From JAAYRQ01 sp035647235 (GTDB taxonomy: Bacteria; Bacillota; Syntrophomonadia; Syntrophomonadales; Syntrophomonadaceae), in the NCBI GenBank assembly GCA_964514235.1, contig CAZEPV010000001.1:1-64000 (forward strand): a stretch of DNA of 64,000 bases, given 5' to 3'. Each line of letters starts with the position of its first letter. Within the stretch, counting starts at the first letter, position 1. Positions 23,728 to 30,933 of this stretch are shown here, piece by piece. Below the pieces are notes generated by a model. The model worked only from the letters and a program-made list of their open reading frames with translations. It was not told where the DNA came from and ran no database searches. The position numbers were made by a program, and so were the translations under genes.

Positions 23728-25716
23728 TTATAATTCAAATTTTTCAACTTGCTCTAATAGAGAATCGGCGTTTTTGGCCAACCTGCTTGCACTATCATTA
23801 ATTTCAAGGGCTGCCTGGGCTGCTACTTCACTACCTTTAGCAATTTCTTGAGCACCTTGACTGGATTGTTCCATGGTTATGGTGGTGTTTTCTATAGCGG
23901 CGCTTATCTGGGATATTGCGGCCACAATCTTATTGATCATTTGCATAGTTTCCTCGGTTAAGCCTGCTATCATATCAGCATCACCTTTATACTGTCCACC
24001 AATATCGACCATGAAGTTAGTTATATTACTTACATCGGTATTAATAAAATCGAGCATTTCATTAGAATTGCCGACTAGATTCTCGATGGCCTCTTGTACC
24101 AAGCGGGTATGGTCCTGAATATTGCTTACTGTCGTGGCGGCATCTTCGGCTAATTTTCTGACTTCATCTGCGACTACTGCAAAGCCTCGGCCTTGCTCAC
24201 CAGCCCTAGCTGCTTCTATAGCAGCATTCAGGGCCAAAAGATTGGTCTGTTCAGCTATGCCAGCTATACTCTGGGCTAAATTAGAGATTTCATCCACCAC
24301 TTTAGCCTCAGCGATAGCAGTGACCATTTTAGCTTGTATATTTTCGTATAACTTTTGGTTTCTTTCTTGGGCTTCTAAAGCCTGATTTTGCACTTCGAGG
24401 GCTCTTAACTCAATTTCATGGGCATTTTTATTGGCTTCCTGTGAACTATTAGCAACTAATTGGAGTTGGCCTTCGATTTCACTAGCTGATGCGCTGACTT
24501 CCTGGGCTGAAGCTGCTACTTCCTCCATACTAGCGGCAATTTCCTCTGTGGATGAAGAAACTTCCTGCATGGTAGTGCCGACTTGTTGGCCAGAAGCCGA
24601 TAGTTGGTCACTTGAAGCAGCTAATTCGTTGGCTGATAGGGAAATATTGTTAATTATATTACGTAAGTTTTGTGACATATTTTCTATGCCCCGAGACAGT
24701 ACCCCTACTTCATCTTTGTAGTTTAAAAATTTTGCTGGCATGCTTTTGCTTAAATTACCTTGGCTAATAGTATGGACATGTCCAGAAGCTAAGGTGATGG
24801 GTTGTGCAATTTTGCGACCGATTATCCAAGATAAAAGTATGCCCAATACCAGAACTACTATTACGATGGTATATAATTGTTTTTTCAAGCCAGTTAAATT
24901 GGCTAATATTTCACTTTTATCGGTAGTTATGCCCACTGACCAATTGGCATTGGGGATCGGGGCATAACCCAAAAGTTTTTCTACATTTTCATAAGTATAT
25001 TCTCCAAAGCCTTGTTCCCCCGCTATCATTTTTTCTTGTATATTAGCCAAGTCCTTTAGGGCAGGCTCATTTTCAACTCGGCGTAAAATATTGTCCTGGT
25101 TTTCTACTAATTCAAAATTGGGGTGGGCAATATTGGTGCCGTTTTTATCCAGTATATAAGCGTAACCCGTTTCCCCTAAAACTATCTGGCTAATAATGTC
25201 ACTTAGGATATGAATATCGTAATTACCGACTAGTACCCCCACAGGCTGGCCTAGTTCATCTAAAATTGGTGCAGCAATAGGTAGGATTTTGTTGACTTGG
25301 TCTACAACTGGTTCGGCAATATGTAATTTTCCCATCATGGCTTGTTTGAAATAATCTCTCGACATGACATTAGCGGTGGAATTATCACTACTTTGTAAAG
25401 TACCGTCTGGCATGGCGACACCTAGGTTTTTAAGTCCTAATCGTCTAGCTTCACTTTGTAGGACAGGTAATTGTTGTTCAAAATCCATGGAAGTTATAAT
25501 GGGTGTCCTAGCTAGGGTATCAATCATTTTCAGATTACCTTGCAATTCTCTTTCTACAATCATAGCTACATCTGCAGCTTTGGTCGGTAGGTTCATTTGG
25601 ATTTGATTAAGCAGGGCATTGCTAGAAGTGTTGGTAGCTACCAGGCCGAAAGCCAAACAGACTATTAATAGTAGGCTACCTAGGGAAAGTATTAACTTGC
25701 TACTGAGTGATTTCAT
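23728..25716 (-). CDS. Methyl-accepting chemotaxis protein with dCache sensor
   Basis: A 662-aa receptor: TM1 about 7-28, a periplasmic-side (extracellular) double-Cache ligand domain about 35-275, TM2 about 280-302, HAMP, then a long signalling coiled coil. The highly conserved tip is present (AGIAEQTNLLALNAAIEAA, RAGEQGRGFAVVADEVRKLA). The dCache phrases VMSRDYFKQAMMG and TGYAYILDKNGTNIAHPN are typical of receptors for amino acids or small carboxylates; the ligand is unknown. The start ATG has GGAGG upstream. A perfect 22-bp palindrome sits in its leader. Confidence 0.94.
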   Translation of the reverse strand: MKSLSSKLILSLGSLLLIVCLAFGLVATNTSSNALLNQIQMNLPTKAADVAMIVERELQGNLKMIDTLARTPIITSMDFEQQLPVLQSEARRLGLKNLGVAMPDGTLQSSDNSTANVMSRDYFKQAMMGKLHIAEPVVDQVNKILPIAAPILDELGQPVGVLVGNYDIHILSDIISQIVLGETGYAYILDKNGTNIAHPNFELVENQDNILRRVENEPALKDLANIQEKMIAGEQGFGEYTYENVEKLLGYAPIPNANWSVGITTDKSEILANLTGLKKQLYTIVIVVLVLGILLSWIIGRKIAQPITLASGHVHTISQGNLSKSMPAKFLNYKDEVGVLSRGIENMSQNLRNIINNISLSANELAASSDQLSASGQQVGTTMQEVSSSTEEIAASMEEVAASAQEVSASASEIEGQLQLVANSSQEANKNAHEIELRALEVQNQALEAQERNQKLYENIQAKMVTAIAEAKVVDEISNLAQSIAGIAEQTNLLALNAAIEAARAGEQGRGFAVVADEVRKLAEDAATTVSNIQDHTRLVQEAIENLVGNSNEMLDFINTDVSNITNFMVDIGGQYKGDADMIAGLTEETMQMINKIVAAISQISAAIENTTITMEQSSQGAQEIAKGSEVAAQAALEINDSASRLAKNADSLLEQVEKFEL

Positions 25717-25768
25717 ATTAAGACCTCCAAAATCAAGAAAATTGTTAAAAATAAAACCGTAACAATAA

Positions 25769-25790
25769 GGTAAGATATTAATATCTTACC
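25769..25790. promoter_or_regulatory. Perfect 22-bp palindrome upstream of chemoreceptor gene
   Basis: The half-site GGTAAGATATT is followed immediately by its exact reverse complement. It lies 53 nt upstream of the mcp start and is AT-rich, with no T-run. It fits an operator for a dimeric regulator better than a terminator. Confidence 0.5.
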
Positions 25791-25953
25791 ATGACTTTTC
25801 GACATTTACCATCATAATTCTATGCAAAACATGCAAATTTACTCTTTATATCGACAAATCCAATTTGTGCTAGCAAAGGCAGTAGTTCGGGAATGGTCGA
25901 TTTTAATTTTGAAATAAAAATTGGTTAGTAGGACTTAAGGCGGGGGTGGCTGC
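25791..25953. other. Intergenic region between mcp and the small-protein operon
   Basis: Together with the palindrome and terminator this makes a ~300-nt region without a gene on either strand. I see no convincing sigma-D promoter for mcp on the minus strand. A GATTTGTCGATA sequence (minus strand near 25850) is one mismatch from a Spo0A box but stands alone. Confidence 0.35.
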
Positions 25954-25992
25954 AAAAAAATGGTTCGCCCTAAATTCGGCAAACCATTTTTC
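25954..25992 (-). terminator. Rho-independent terminator of the minus-strand group
   Basis: On the minus strand AAAAATGGTTTGCC and GGGCGAACCATTTTTTT pair around a 7-nt loop, ending in a T-run. It closes the 26013-28049 gene group. Confidence 0.85.
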
Positions 25993-26012
25993 ATTTCTAA
26001 AGGAGGAATAGG

Positions 26013-26174
26013 CTAATCCATAGGGCCTCCTTCCCAGTATTGGCGGATTTTGCGTAGGGCATAACCTCCAAAAAATAAGCCATTAGCAAATGCTAAAGGA
26101 ATAGCCAATGCTCCAAACCAATGAATTTTCTGCTTGTTATCTTCTTTACCACTAGTAGTACGATATCTAGTCAA
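26013..26174 (-). CDS. Small single-pass membrane protein (53 aa)
   Basis: A short ORF starting with TTG at 26174, 7 nt after a strong AAAGGAGGGA. The product starts MTRYRTTSGKEDNKQKIHWF, continues with one hydrophobic segment (about 20-36, GALAIPLAFANGLFFGGYAL) and ends KIRQYWEGGPMD. No known family is recognised. It is the last gene of the minus-strand group and is followed by a terminator. It is supported by the ribosome site, terminator and position rather than by homology. Confidence 0.6.
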   Translation of the reverse strand: MTRYRTTSGKEDNKQKIHWFGALAIPLAFANGLFFGGYALRKIRQYWEGGPMD

Positions 26175-26237
26175 TAATTATCCCTCCTTTAATGCTATTT
26201 TTAGCATTAAGGCGAATATTATATCTGGTTTTATTTT

Positions 26238-26342
26238 TCAATTTTTATTACTAATGGTTGGAAAAACTTTTACTAGCAAAAGATAGATTAATGAGCCACC
26301 TAAGAGCAAAATTAATAGTAGGCTAACTAATTTTGTAAACAT
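26238..26342 (-). CDS. Tiny membrane peptide (34 aa)
   Basis: An ATG at 26342 preceded by TAGGGGTG. The peptide MFTKLVSLLLILLLGGSLIY continues into LLLVKVFPTISNKN: almost all of it is one transmembrane helix. It lies 38 nt after the pyruvate-kinase-C-domain gene and 63 nt before the 53-aa gene. No homologue is recognised. Its size resembles regulatory membrane peptides or small complex subunits. Confidence 0.55.
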   Translation of the reverse strand: MFTKLVSLLLILLLGGSLIYLLLVKVFPTISNKN

Positions 26343-26380
26343 TTTATCACCCCTAATAATTTGTGCCAGGCAGGGATTTA

Positions 26381-26938
26381 TTATTCTTTTTTATGGCGGG
26401 GCATACATATGACTTCTCTTATTTCGGAATCGAAAAATTTGTTACTATGGGCAGGAAGTATTACACAGGCTGCGTCTGCACCAGTCATAGTCCCGGCAAT
26501 GGAAATTACTTCTTCACCATATGGAATTAATCCGGCATCTAGGGCCATGACTGATATTTCTAGGGCTACTTTAATTCCTTGTCCGAAAATTCTCAAGGTC
26601 TGGGCTATAATCTCAGCTGGGTAAACACCCCCGAAGTGATTGCGAATGGCCCTATCTACACCAGCTAGGAGATGGGTTGTGGTTAGGATTTTAACTCCTC
26701 TTGCTTGTAAGGAATTACGGGTTTTTGCATCCATTTCATCCATCCCGGCTTCTTTGAAGCCTACATGATGGGTTACACAAATTATATTTAAACCCTCTTG
26801 ATACGCTAAAAGCTTTCGGGCTGTTTCACCTTGATAGGATGCAAGAATAATATTTTTTATGCCTAATTCCCTGGCTCTTTTAAAGGCCAATTCGAGGGTT
26901 TTATCGGTGTTTTCTGGACCCGGTTTATCAAACAGCAT
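26381..26938 (-). CDS. Orphan pyruvate kinase C-terminal-domain protein
   Basis: A 185-aa protein consisting only of the pyruvate kinase alpha/beta (PK_C) domain. It has the phrases FDKPGPENTDKTLELAFKRA, IILASYQGETARKLL, ICVTHHVGFKEAG, FGQGIKVALEISVMALDAGL, IAGTMTGADAACVILPA. It lacks the TIM barrel with the catalytic and ADP-binding residues, so it cannot be a pyruvate kinase. In full enzymes this domain binds allosteric effectors; stand-alone versions are widespread in Clostridia and archaea with unknown role, possibly small-molecule sensing. It follows the HD-GYP gene after 13 nt. Confidence 0.8.
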   Translation of the reverse strand: MLFDKPGPENTDKTLELAFKRARELGIKNIILASYQGETARKLLAYQEGLNIICVTHHVGFKEAGMDEMDAKTRNSLQARGVKILTTTHLLAGVDRAIRNHFGGVYPAEIIAQTLRIFGQGIKVALEISVMALDAGLIPYGEEVISIAGTMTGADAACVILPAHSNKFFDSEIREVICMPRHKKE

Positions 26939-26951
26939 ATGACTTCCTCCT

Positions 26952-28049
26952 TTATTTTTGCATATTAGTAATTTTCGTAAATTCTTCTATAGTAAGCGGT
27001 GTTTTGATTACTACGGTAGTTAATTTAGATAAATCAATTTCATGCGGTGTGGCCAGTCTATGTGTCCTTTTATGATAAATTACTTTGAGTACTGGACGGT
27101 TAGGATATTCTTTATTTACATCTACTACTACGGCAACATCGCCCGTATTTAGCTCGACAATAGTTCCAATAGGATAAATAGCGATATTAGAAATTAAGGC
27201 GGTAACGACCTCTTTATCTAAGTATGTACCAGCCAGACGTTTTAATACAATTAGAGCCTGATTTATAGAATAGGCAGGGCGATAAGGGCGATCCGCCAAA
27301 AGCGCGTCATATATATCTGCTGCGGCTACGATTCTGGCATATTCATGGATTTCGCTCCCTTTAAGTTTACGGGGATATCCATTCCCATCCCATCTTTCGT
27401 GGTGTTGGTAGGCAACATGGGCTGAAAGCAGTGGTATATCTTGGTATTGGCGCAGGATTTCGAAACCATAAGCAGGGTGCTTTTTAATTTCATCGTATTC
27501 TTTTCTAGTCAAATCATCGGGTTTGTTGAGAATTTCCTTATCAATTCTAACTTTACCCACATCGTGCAATAGGGCTCCCAGTCCTAGTTCCCGTAGTTTT
27601 AAGTCGTGGTAACCCAAGGTAATGCCAGTCATTATGGACAAAATACAAACATTAACCGAATGGGCAAATGTATAATCATCATAAGTTCTTATATCGGTTA
27701 AATGGATTAAAAGATTATAATTCTGTAGTAATTCATCTAATATGTTTTCTACTAATGTTTTGACTGCTTTTATATTTAATTTGCGATTACTCTCCAGATT
27801 AGTAAAGTTATCCTTAATAACTTTTATAGTCTGAATACGGGTAGTTTCCGAAATAGGCTCGGGAATTACTATGTCATTTATTAATGGATCTTTGACATAA
27901 ATTGAATTAATGCCTAATTCCTGTAAGCGTTTTATGTAAATCTTATCTAATATTATTCCAGCGTGTAGTAATACCCGAGCATCTCCATCGTATACCGTAC
28001 GGGCTACTACCATGCCTTCCTCGAGTCTTAATACCGACAATCGTTTCAT
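26952..28049 (-). CDS. HD-GYP domain protein, probable cyclic-di-GMP phosphodiesterase
   Basis: 365 aa. The N-terminal ~110 residues are a small domain (LEEGMVVARTVYDGDARVLL) often found before HD-GYP. The HD-GYP domain is at about 115-300 with H162-D163, G165-K166 (LHDVGKVRID) and the diagnostic HHERWDGNGYP at 216-226. The C-terminal tail (300-365) is a beta-rich domain (GTIVELNTGDVAVVVDV). HD-GYP proteins hydrolyse c-di-GMP to pGpG/GMP and so favour motility. Promoter position is unclear. It heads a group with the PK_C protein and two small membrane proteins. Confidence 0.9.
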   Translation of the reverse strand: MKRLSVLRLEEGMVVARTVYDGDARVLLHAGIILDKIYIKRLQELGINSIYVKDPLINDIVIPEPISETTRIQTIKVIKDNFTNLESNRKLNIKAVKTLVENILDELLQNYNLLIHLTDIRTYDDYTFAHSVNVCILSIMTGITLGYHDLKLRELGLGALLHDVGKVRIDKEILNKPDDLTRKEYDEIKKHPAYGFEILRQYQDIPLLSAHVAYQHHERWDGNGYPRKLKGSEIHEYARIVAAADIYDALLADRPYRPAYSINQALIVLKRLAGTYLDKEVVTALISNIAIYPIGTIVELNTGDVAVVVDVNKEYPNRPVLKVIYHKRTHRLATPHEIDLSKLTTVVIKTPLTIEEFTKITNMQK

Positions 28050-28310
28050 AATTACTCCTTGTCCTTTTACATTAGTTAGTCAAAATTAAGCTAGGATATT
28101 TTTATTCTTTTATTTCACATCTGTTCTCCATTTTTCTTCTATATCCTGCTTTTTAAATAAAATTTCTATTATTTTCCCATTTGTCCTATGAAAATAGGGA
28201 GGTAATCCCAAGAAGAATAGGTATATAAAAGCAAGTTATTTGATATTTGGCTGGCAAAGTGTTAAATTTACAAGTGTAAGATTAATGAATCTATTAATAG
28301 GGAGTAAAAG

Positions 28311-30308
28311 ATGAGAAGAAAACAGGTAAGAATTCCTAAAACCATCTTGAAAGGATTGGCTGAGGATATTCAATTATTAATGCAATCTAACCCAGGACGT
28401 ATAGCTGTTCTGGAAATGATAGAAGAATTGCCATTTGAAATCAGACTTTTTGTTTTAGAGAGCCTATCTGCTTTTTATTCTGAGGGAATGGTGTCATTTT
28501 TTCACTTAATCCAAGATGAATACGGGCAGGATGTGGAGACCCTTAGTAATAAGGCCCTAAATAAGTATGCTATGGCGGGATTAGATACTAGAAAAAATCC
28601 TTTTTTCCTTGGGTCCTTTTATAAAGCATATGCAAGTTCTAGTCGTTCCACGGGCAGAATAACCCTAGATGTAGCTTGGCATAAGGAGACGGGTGGTTTG
28701 CATGTAGAGTGTTTTTATTTAACTTTTAATGCCGATGGAATACATAGTTTTTTCTTAATTCCCGATATGCCTTTTGAACAATATAATATGGATCGGGAAG
28801 TTCTAAGTAATATGGTGGAAATAAGCCAAGAAGAGACTGTATTTTTAATTAGTCAAGCTTTTAATCAAAACTTATGTCAAATGACCAGACCCGCAGTCGG
28901 TAAATTCTTATATAATAAGTATCTAGAATCTGAAAATAAGCTTAGTGGGCTGCAAGAACGGAATCTAACCCTTAAATTGACGGGTAGGTTGACACCGCGC
29001 CAGACTGTAAATAGTTTTTTTGATGCGATTAAATATGGGGATACTACCTACATAGATTGCATTTGTCCCCATATGTCACGGGATTTGATTGAGGAGATCT
29101 GCCAAGATTTACTTGGTCTAGGTACCATTATTCTGGAGGGCCAGGCAGGAAAAGTATATGCTGATTCCACCCGTGCGGAAGTTACAGCTCATTCATTAGT
29201 GGTAGATGGTAGTCATTGTTTCCGTTTGGATTATCGCTTTATAATGAAAAAAGCTCTACATACTTGGTTAATAGAAGAAATAGTTTTGGAGGATAAAAAG
29301 TGTATTGACGCAGATGGCCCGGAAAACCCCCATAACCTAGAAGTGTTTTGTCGGGTTTATGAAATTATTGACCTAGATGAATTATTTGAACTATTGGACC
29401 AAATGGATAATATCAAAGAAGTAGTCGAATTACCTTTTGGGCTACATTTACGCATCATAACCCATGAAGAGGATTTTAATTCTGGGGTCTCTTTTTTAAA
29501 TGGTAGTCTAGCCGACATTATTATTAATGGTGATGAACTTGTGGTTATATGCAGGGAGCCTAGCATTTCTCTAGATATACATGATTCATTACTTAGTAAT
29601 GTTGCACCACCTTTAATTTCGAGGGGCGAATATCTAGTAGATTTAATTACGGCCTATAATTACATTAATGGTAGATATGCTAGTTTTGAAGATGTTTTGA
29701 TTATGGATATTGATGATTTGAGCAGCGAAAATGACCTAAGATTTATGAGCACGATTTATTTTGTCAAAGATAGGGACAGGGTTTTGGATAATATAAAAGC
29801 TATCCCTAATGTTACTTGTGCGGTAGATGAGGAATTTAGTATTTTTTATCAGTATGAATATAAGGCAAGTGATAGGGTTCTCCTAGCTGAATATGTCTTA
29901 GGTGAAGATTGGCTAACTCTATCTACATTCGGTTACAATGATATGCACTTAGTAAGGCAGAATTTCGAACCACCTCTCTATAATTATTTGGAATTTGAAG
30001 GCATGGAGATTAAAGAAGGTGGTTTTTTCGATATTTTAACGGTAGGGATGAAAAGAAATTACCCTGGTTTAGAAAAGTTTTTAAAGGAACTCTATCTTAA
30101 TAAATGGTATAATTCTTGTCTAAATGTTTTAGGGGGTATGAGCCCGTCAGAGGCTTCTAAGACTGTAGAAGGGGAAAAACTTTTATGGGGTTTGATTAAA
30201 AAAATTCATCAAACCGATACCCGTAACTTAAGAAGGGGTAAGCCTAGCACGATTAAGGTTAATGAATATATTAATTTAATTGAGGAAAAAAGGAAGGAAA
30301 AACAATAA
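28311..30308 (+). CDS. Large multidomain protein of unknown function
   Basis: 665 aa, soluble; I do not recognise a named family for the whole. Residues 1-60 are helical. Residues ~100-210 form an alpha/beta region (ITLDVAWHKETGGLHVECFY). Residues ~228-325 look like an NTF2-like fold (RLTPRQTVNSFFDAIKYGD...RLDYRFIMKKALHTWLIEEI). A repeated alpha/beta segment (360-590) contains two DRV/DRD phrases. The end at ~600-640 has LGGMSPSEASKTVEGEKLLW, similar to the 'G-x-TP-x-EA' tail of MbcA/ParS-like and SEC-C-associated proteins. The start is ATG with GGGAG upstream. It is monocistronic, sitting between the HD-GYP gene (divergent) and the ilvD T-box. Confidence 0.55.
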   Translation: MRRKQVRIPKTILKGLAEDIQLLMQSNPGRIAVLEMIEELPFEIRLFVLESLSAFYSEGMVSFFHLIQDEYGQDVETLSNKALNKYAMAGLDTRKNPFFLGSFYKAYASSSRSTGRITLDVAWHKETGGLHVECFYLTFNADGIHSFFLIPDMPFEQYNMDREVLSNMVEISQEETVFLISQAFNQNLCQMTRPAVGKFLYNKYLESENKLSGLQERNLTLKLTGRLTPRQTVNSFFDAIKYGDTTYIDCICPHMSRDLIEEICQDLLGLGTIILEGQAGKVYADSTRAEVTAHSLVVDGSHCFRLDYRFIMKKALHTWLIEEIVLEDKKCIDADGPENPHNLEVFCRVYEIIDLDELFELLDQMDNIKEVVELPFGLHLRIITHEEDFNSGVSFLNGSLADIIINGDELVVICREPSISLDIHDSLLSNVAPPLISRGEYLVDLITAYNYINGRYASFEDVLIMDIDDLSSENDLRFMSTIYFVKDRDRVLDNIKAIPNVTCAVDEEFSIFYQYEYKASDRVLLAEYVLGEDWLTLSTFGYNDMHLVRQNFEPPLYNYLEFEGMEIKEGGFFDILTVGMKRNYPGLEKFLKELYLNKWYNSCLNVLGGMSPSEASKTVEGEKLLWGLIKKIHQTDTRNLRRGKPSTIKVNEYINLIEEKRKEKQ

Positions 30309-30315
30309 TTAATGA

Positions 30316-30344
30316 TTGACAGTAGCCTTTCCTTAAAATATACT
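30316..30344 (+). promoter_or_regulatory. Sigma-A promoter of the ilvD T-box transcript
   Basis: TTGACA at 30316-30321, a 17-nt spacer, then TATACT at 30339-30344: near-perfect vegetative promoter. The expected transcript start is near 30351, just ahead of the T-box leader. It lies only 8 nt after the stop of the 665-aa gene. Confidence 0.85.
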
Positions 30345-30350
30345 GTATAG

Positions 30351-30640
30351 AACAATTGATTATTAATAGGCTATGATGGGGAAAACTTGTGAAATCTCTT
30401 GATTGCAGAGAGCTGGGGTAGCTGTAAACCAGTATCAATGTTTCATAGGGCATCACCTCGGAGCTGCTATCTGAAAGGTATTTACTTAGTAGGTGGTGCC
30501 GGACGTTAGAAGTCCGTTAAGAAGTTAGGCATAAGCGTATGCTAACTACAAGTGGTTATATGTTTTACATATAACAATAAGGGTGGTACCGCGGGAACAA
30601 CCTCTCGTCCCTAAGTTTATAGGAGCGAGGGGTTTTTTGT
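30351..30640 (+). ncRNA. T-box leader (branched-chain amino acid type)
   Basis: The leader contains the conserved T-box AAGGGTGGTACCGCGGGAA at 30579-30597, preceded by a Stem I region with the AGAGAG bulge (30416-30421) and a GGACGTTAGAAGTCC hairpin (near 30502). The terminator CCTCTCGTCC / GGAGCGAGGGG with T6 is at 30601-30638. Uncharged tRNA pairs with the specifier codon and the T-box bulge and favours the antiterminator. The specifier could not be fixed by eye; ATC (isoleucine) near 30451 before ACCTCGGAG is a candidate. The downstream gene ilvD makes a branched-chain regulator logical. The sequence 3' of the terminator is interrupted by an N gap. Confidence 0.9.
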
Positions 30641-30652
30641 ATTTACCAGCAG

Positions 30653-30752
30653 NNNNNNNNNNNNNNNNNNNNNNNNNNNNNNNNNNNNNNNNNNNNNNNN
30701 NNNNNNNNNNNNNNNNNNNNNNNNNNNNNNNNNNNNNNNNNNNNNNNNNNNN
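30653..30752. other. Assembly gap of 100 N
   Basis: Exactly 100 undetermined bases, a standard placeholder length. The 55 nt before it (30598-30652) are identical to the 55 nt after it (30753-30807). Confidence 0.98.
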
Positions 30753-30807
30753 CAACCTCTCGTCCCTAAGTTTATAGGAGCGAGGGGTTTTTTGTATTTA
30801 CCAGCAG
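30753..30807 (+). repeat. Second copy of the T-box terminator (probable contig-overlap artefact)
   Basis: An exact 55-nt copy of 30598-30652, carrying the terminator hairpin and T-run again. It is best explained as the same molecule counted twice at two contig ends. If real, the leader would have tandem terminators. Confidence 0.75.
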
Positions 30808-30813
30808 GCTGGT

Positions 30814-30901
30814 AAATAATTTTGAATTTTGAATTAAGGAAGGGAAAGTTGGCACTTTGCACCTTAATTAAAAATTAAAAATTAAGAATTAAAAATTAAA
30901 A
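30814..30901. repeat. AT-rich dispersed intergenic repeat, copy 3
   Basis: GAATTTTGAATTAAGG, core GGGAAAGTTGGCACTTTGC (AAAGT/ACTTT hairpin), then repeated TTAAAAATTAA/TTAAGAATT units up to the ilvD ribosome site. It is of the same family as 11647, 12877 and 35950. Confidence 0.6.
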
Positions 30902-30933
30902 CATAGATTTATTTTATCAAAGGGGAGAAGATT

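Noticed and set aside
24122..24721. Plus-strand frames rich in Ala and Ser
   Set aside because: They are antisense to the chemoreceptor coiled coil, which has regular codon periodicity.
28200..28300. c-di-GMP riboswitch considered because of the neighbouring HD-GYP gene
   Set aside because: No GEMM-type core such as CACGCACAGGGC is present.
28050..28310. Possible riboswitch between the HD-GYP gene and the 665-aa gene
   Set aside because: I found no conserved riboswitch core; only AT-rich divergent promoter-like DNA.
30598..30807. Tandem T-box terminators as genuine regulation
   Set aside because: Exact 55-nt identity and a 100-N spacer point to a contig-join artefact; kept as an assembly finding only.
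30546..30862. Frames running through the N gap
   Set aside because: They exist only because N codons have no stops; the real bases there belong to a T-box terminator.
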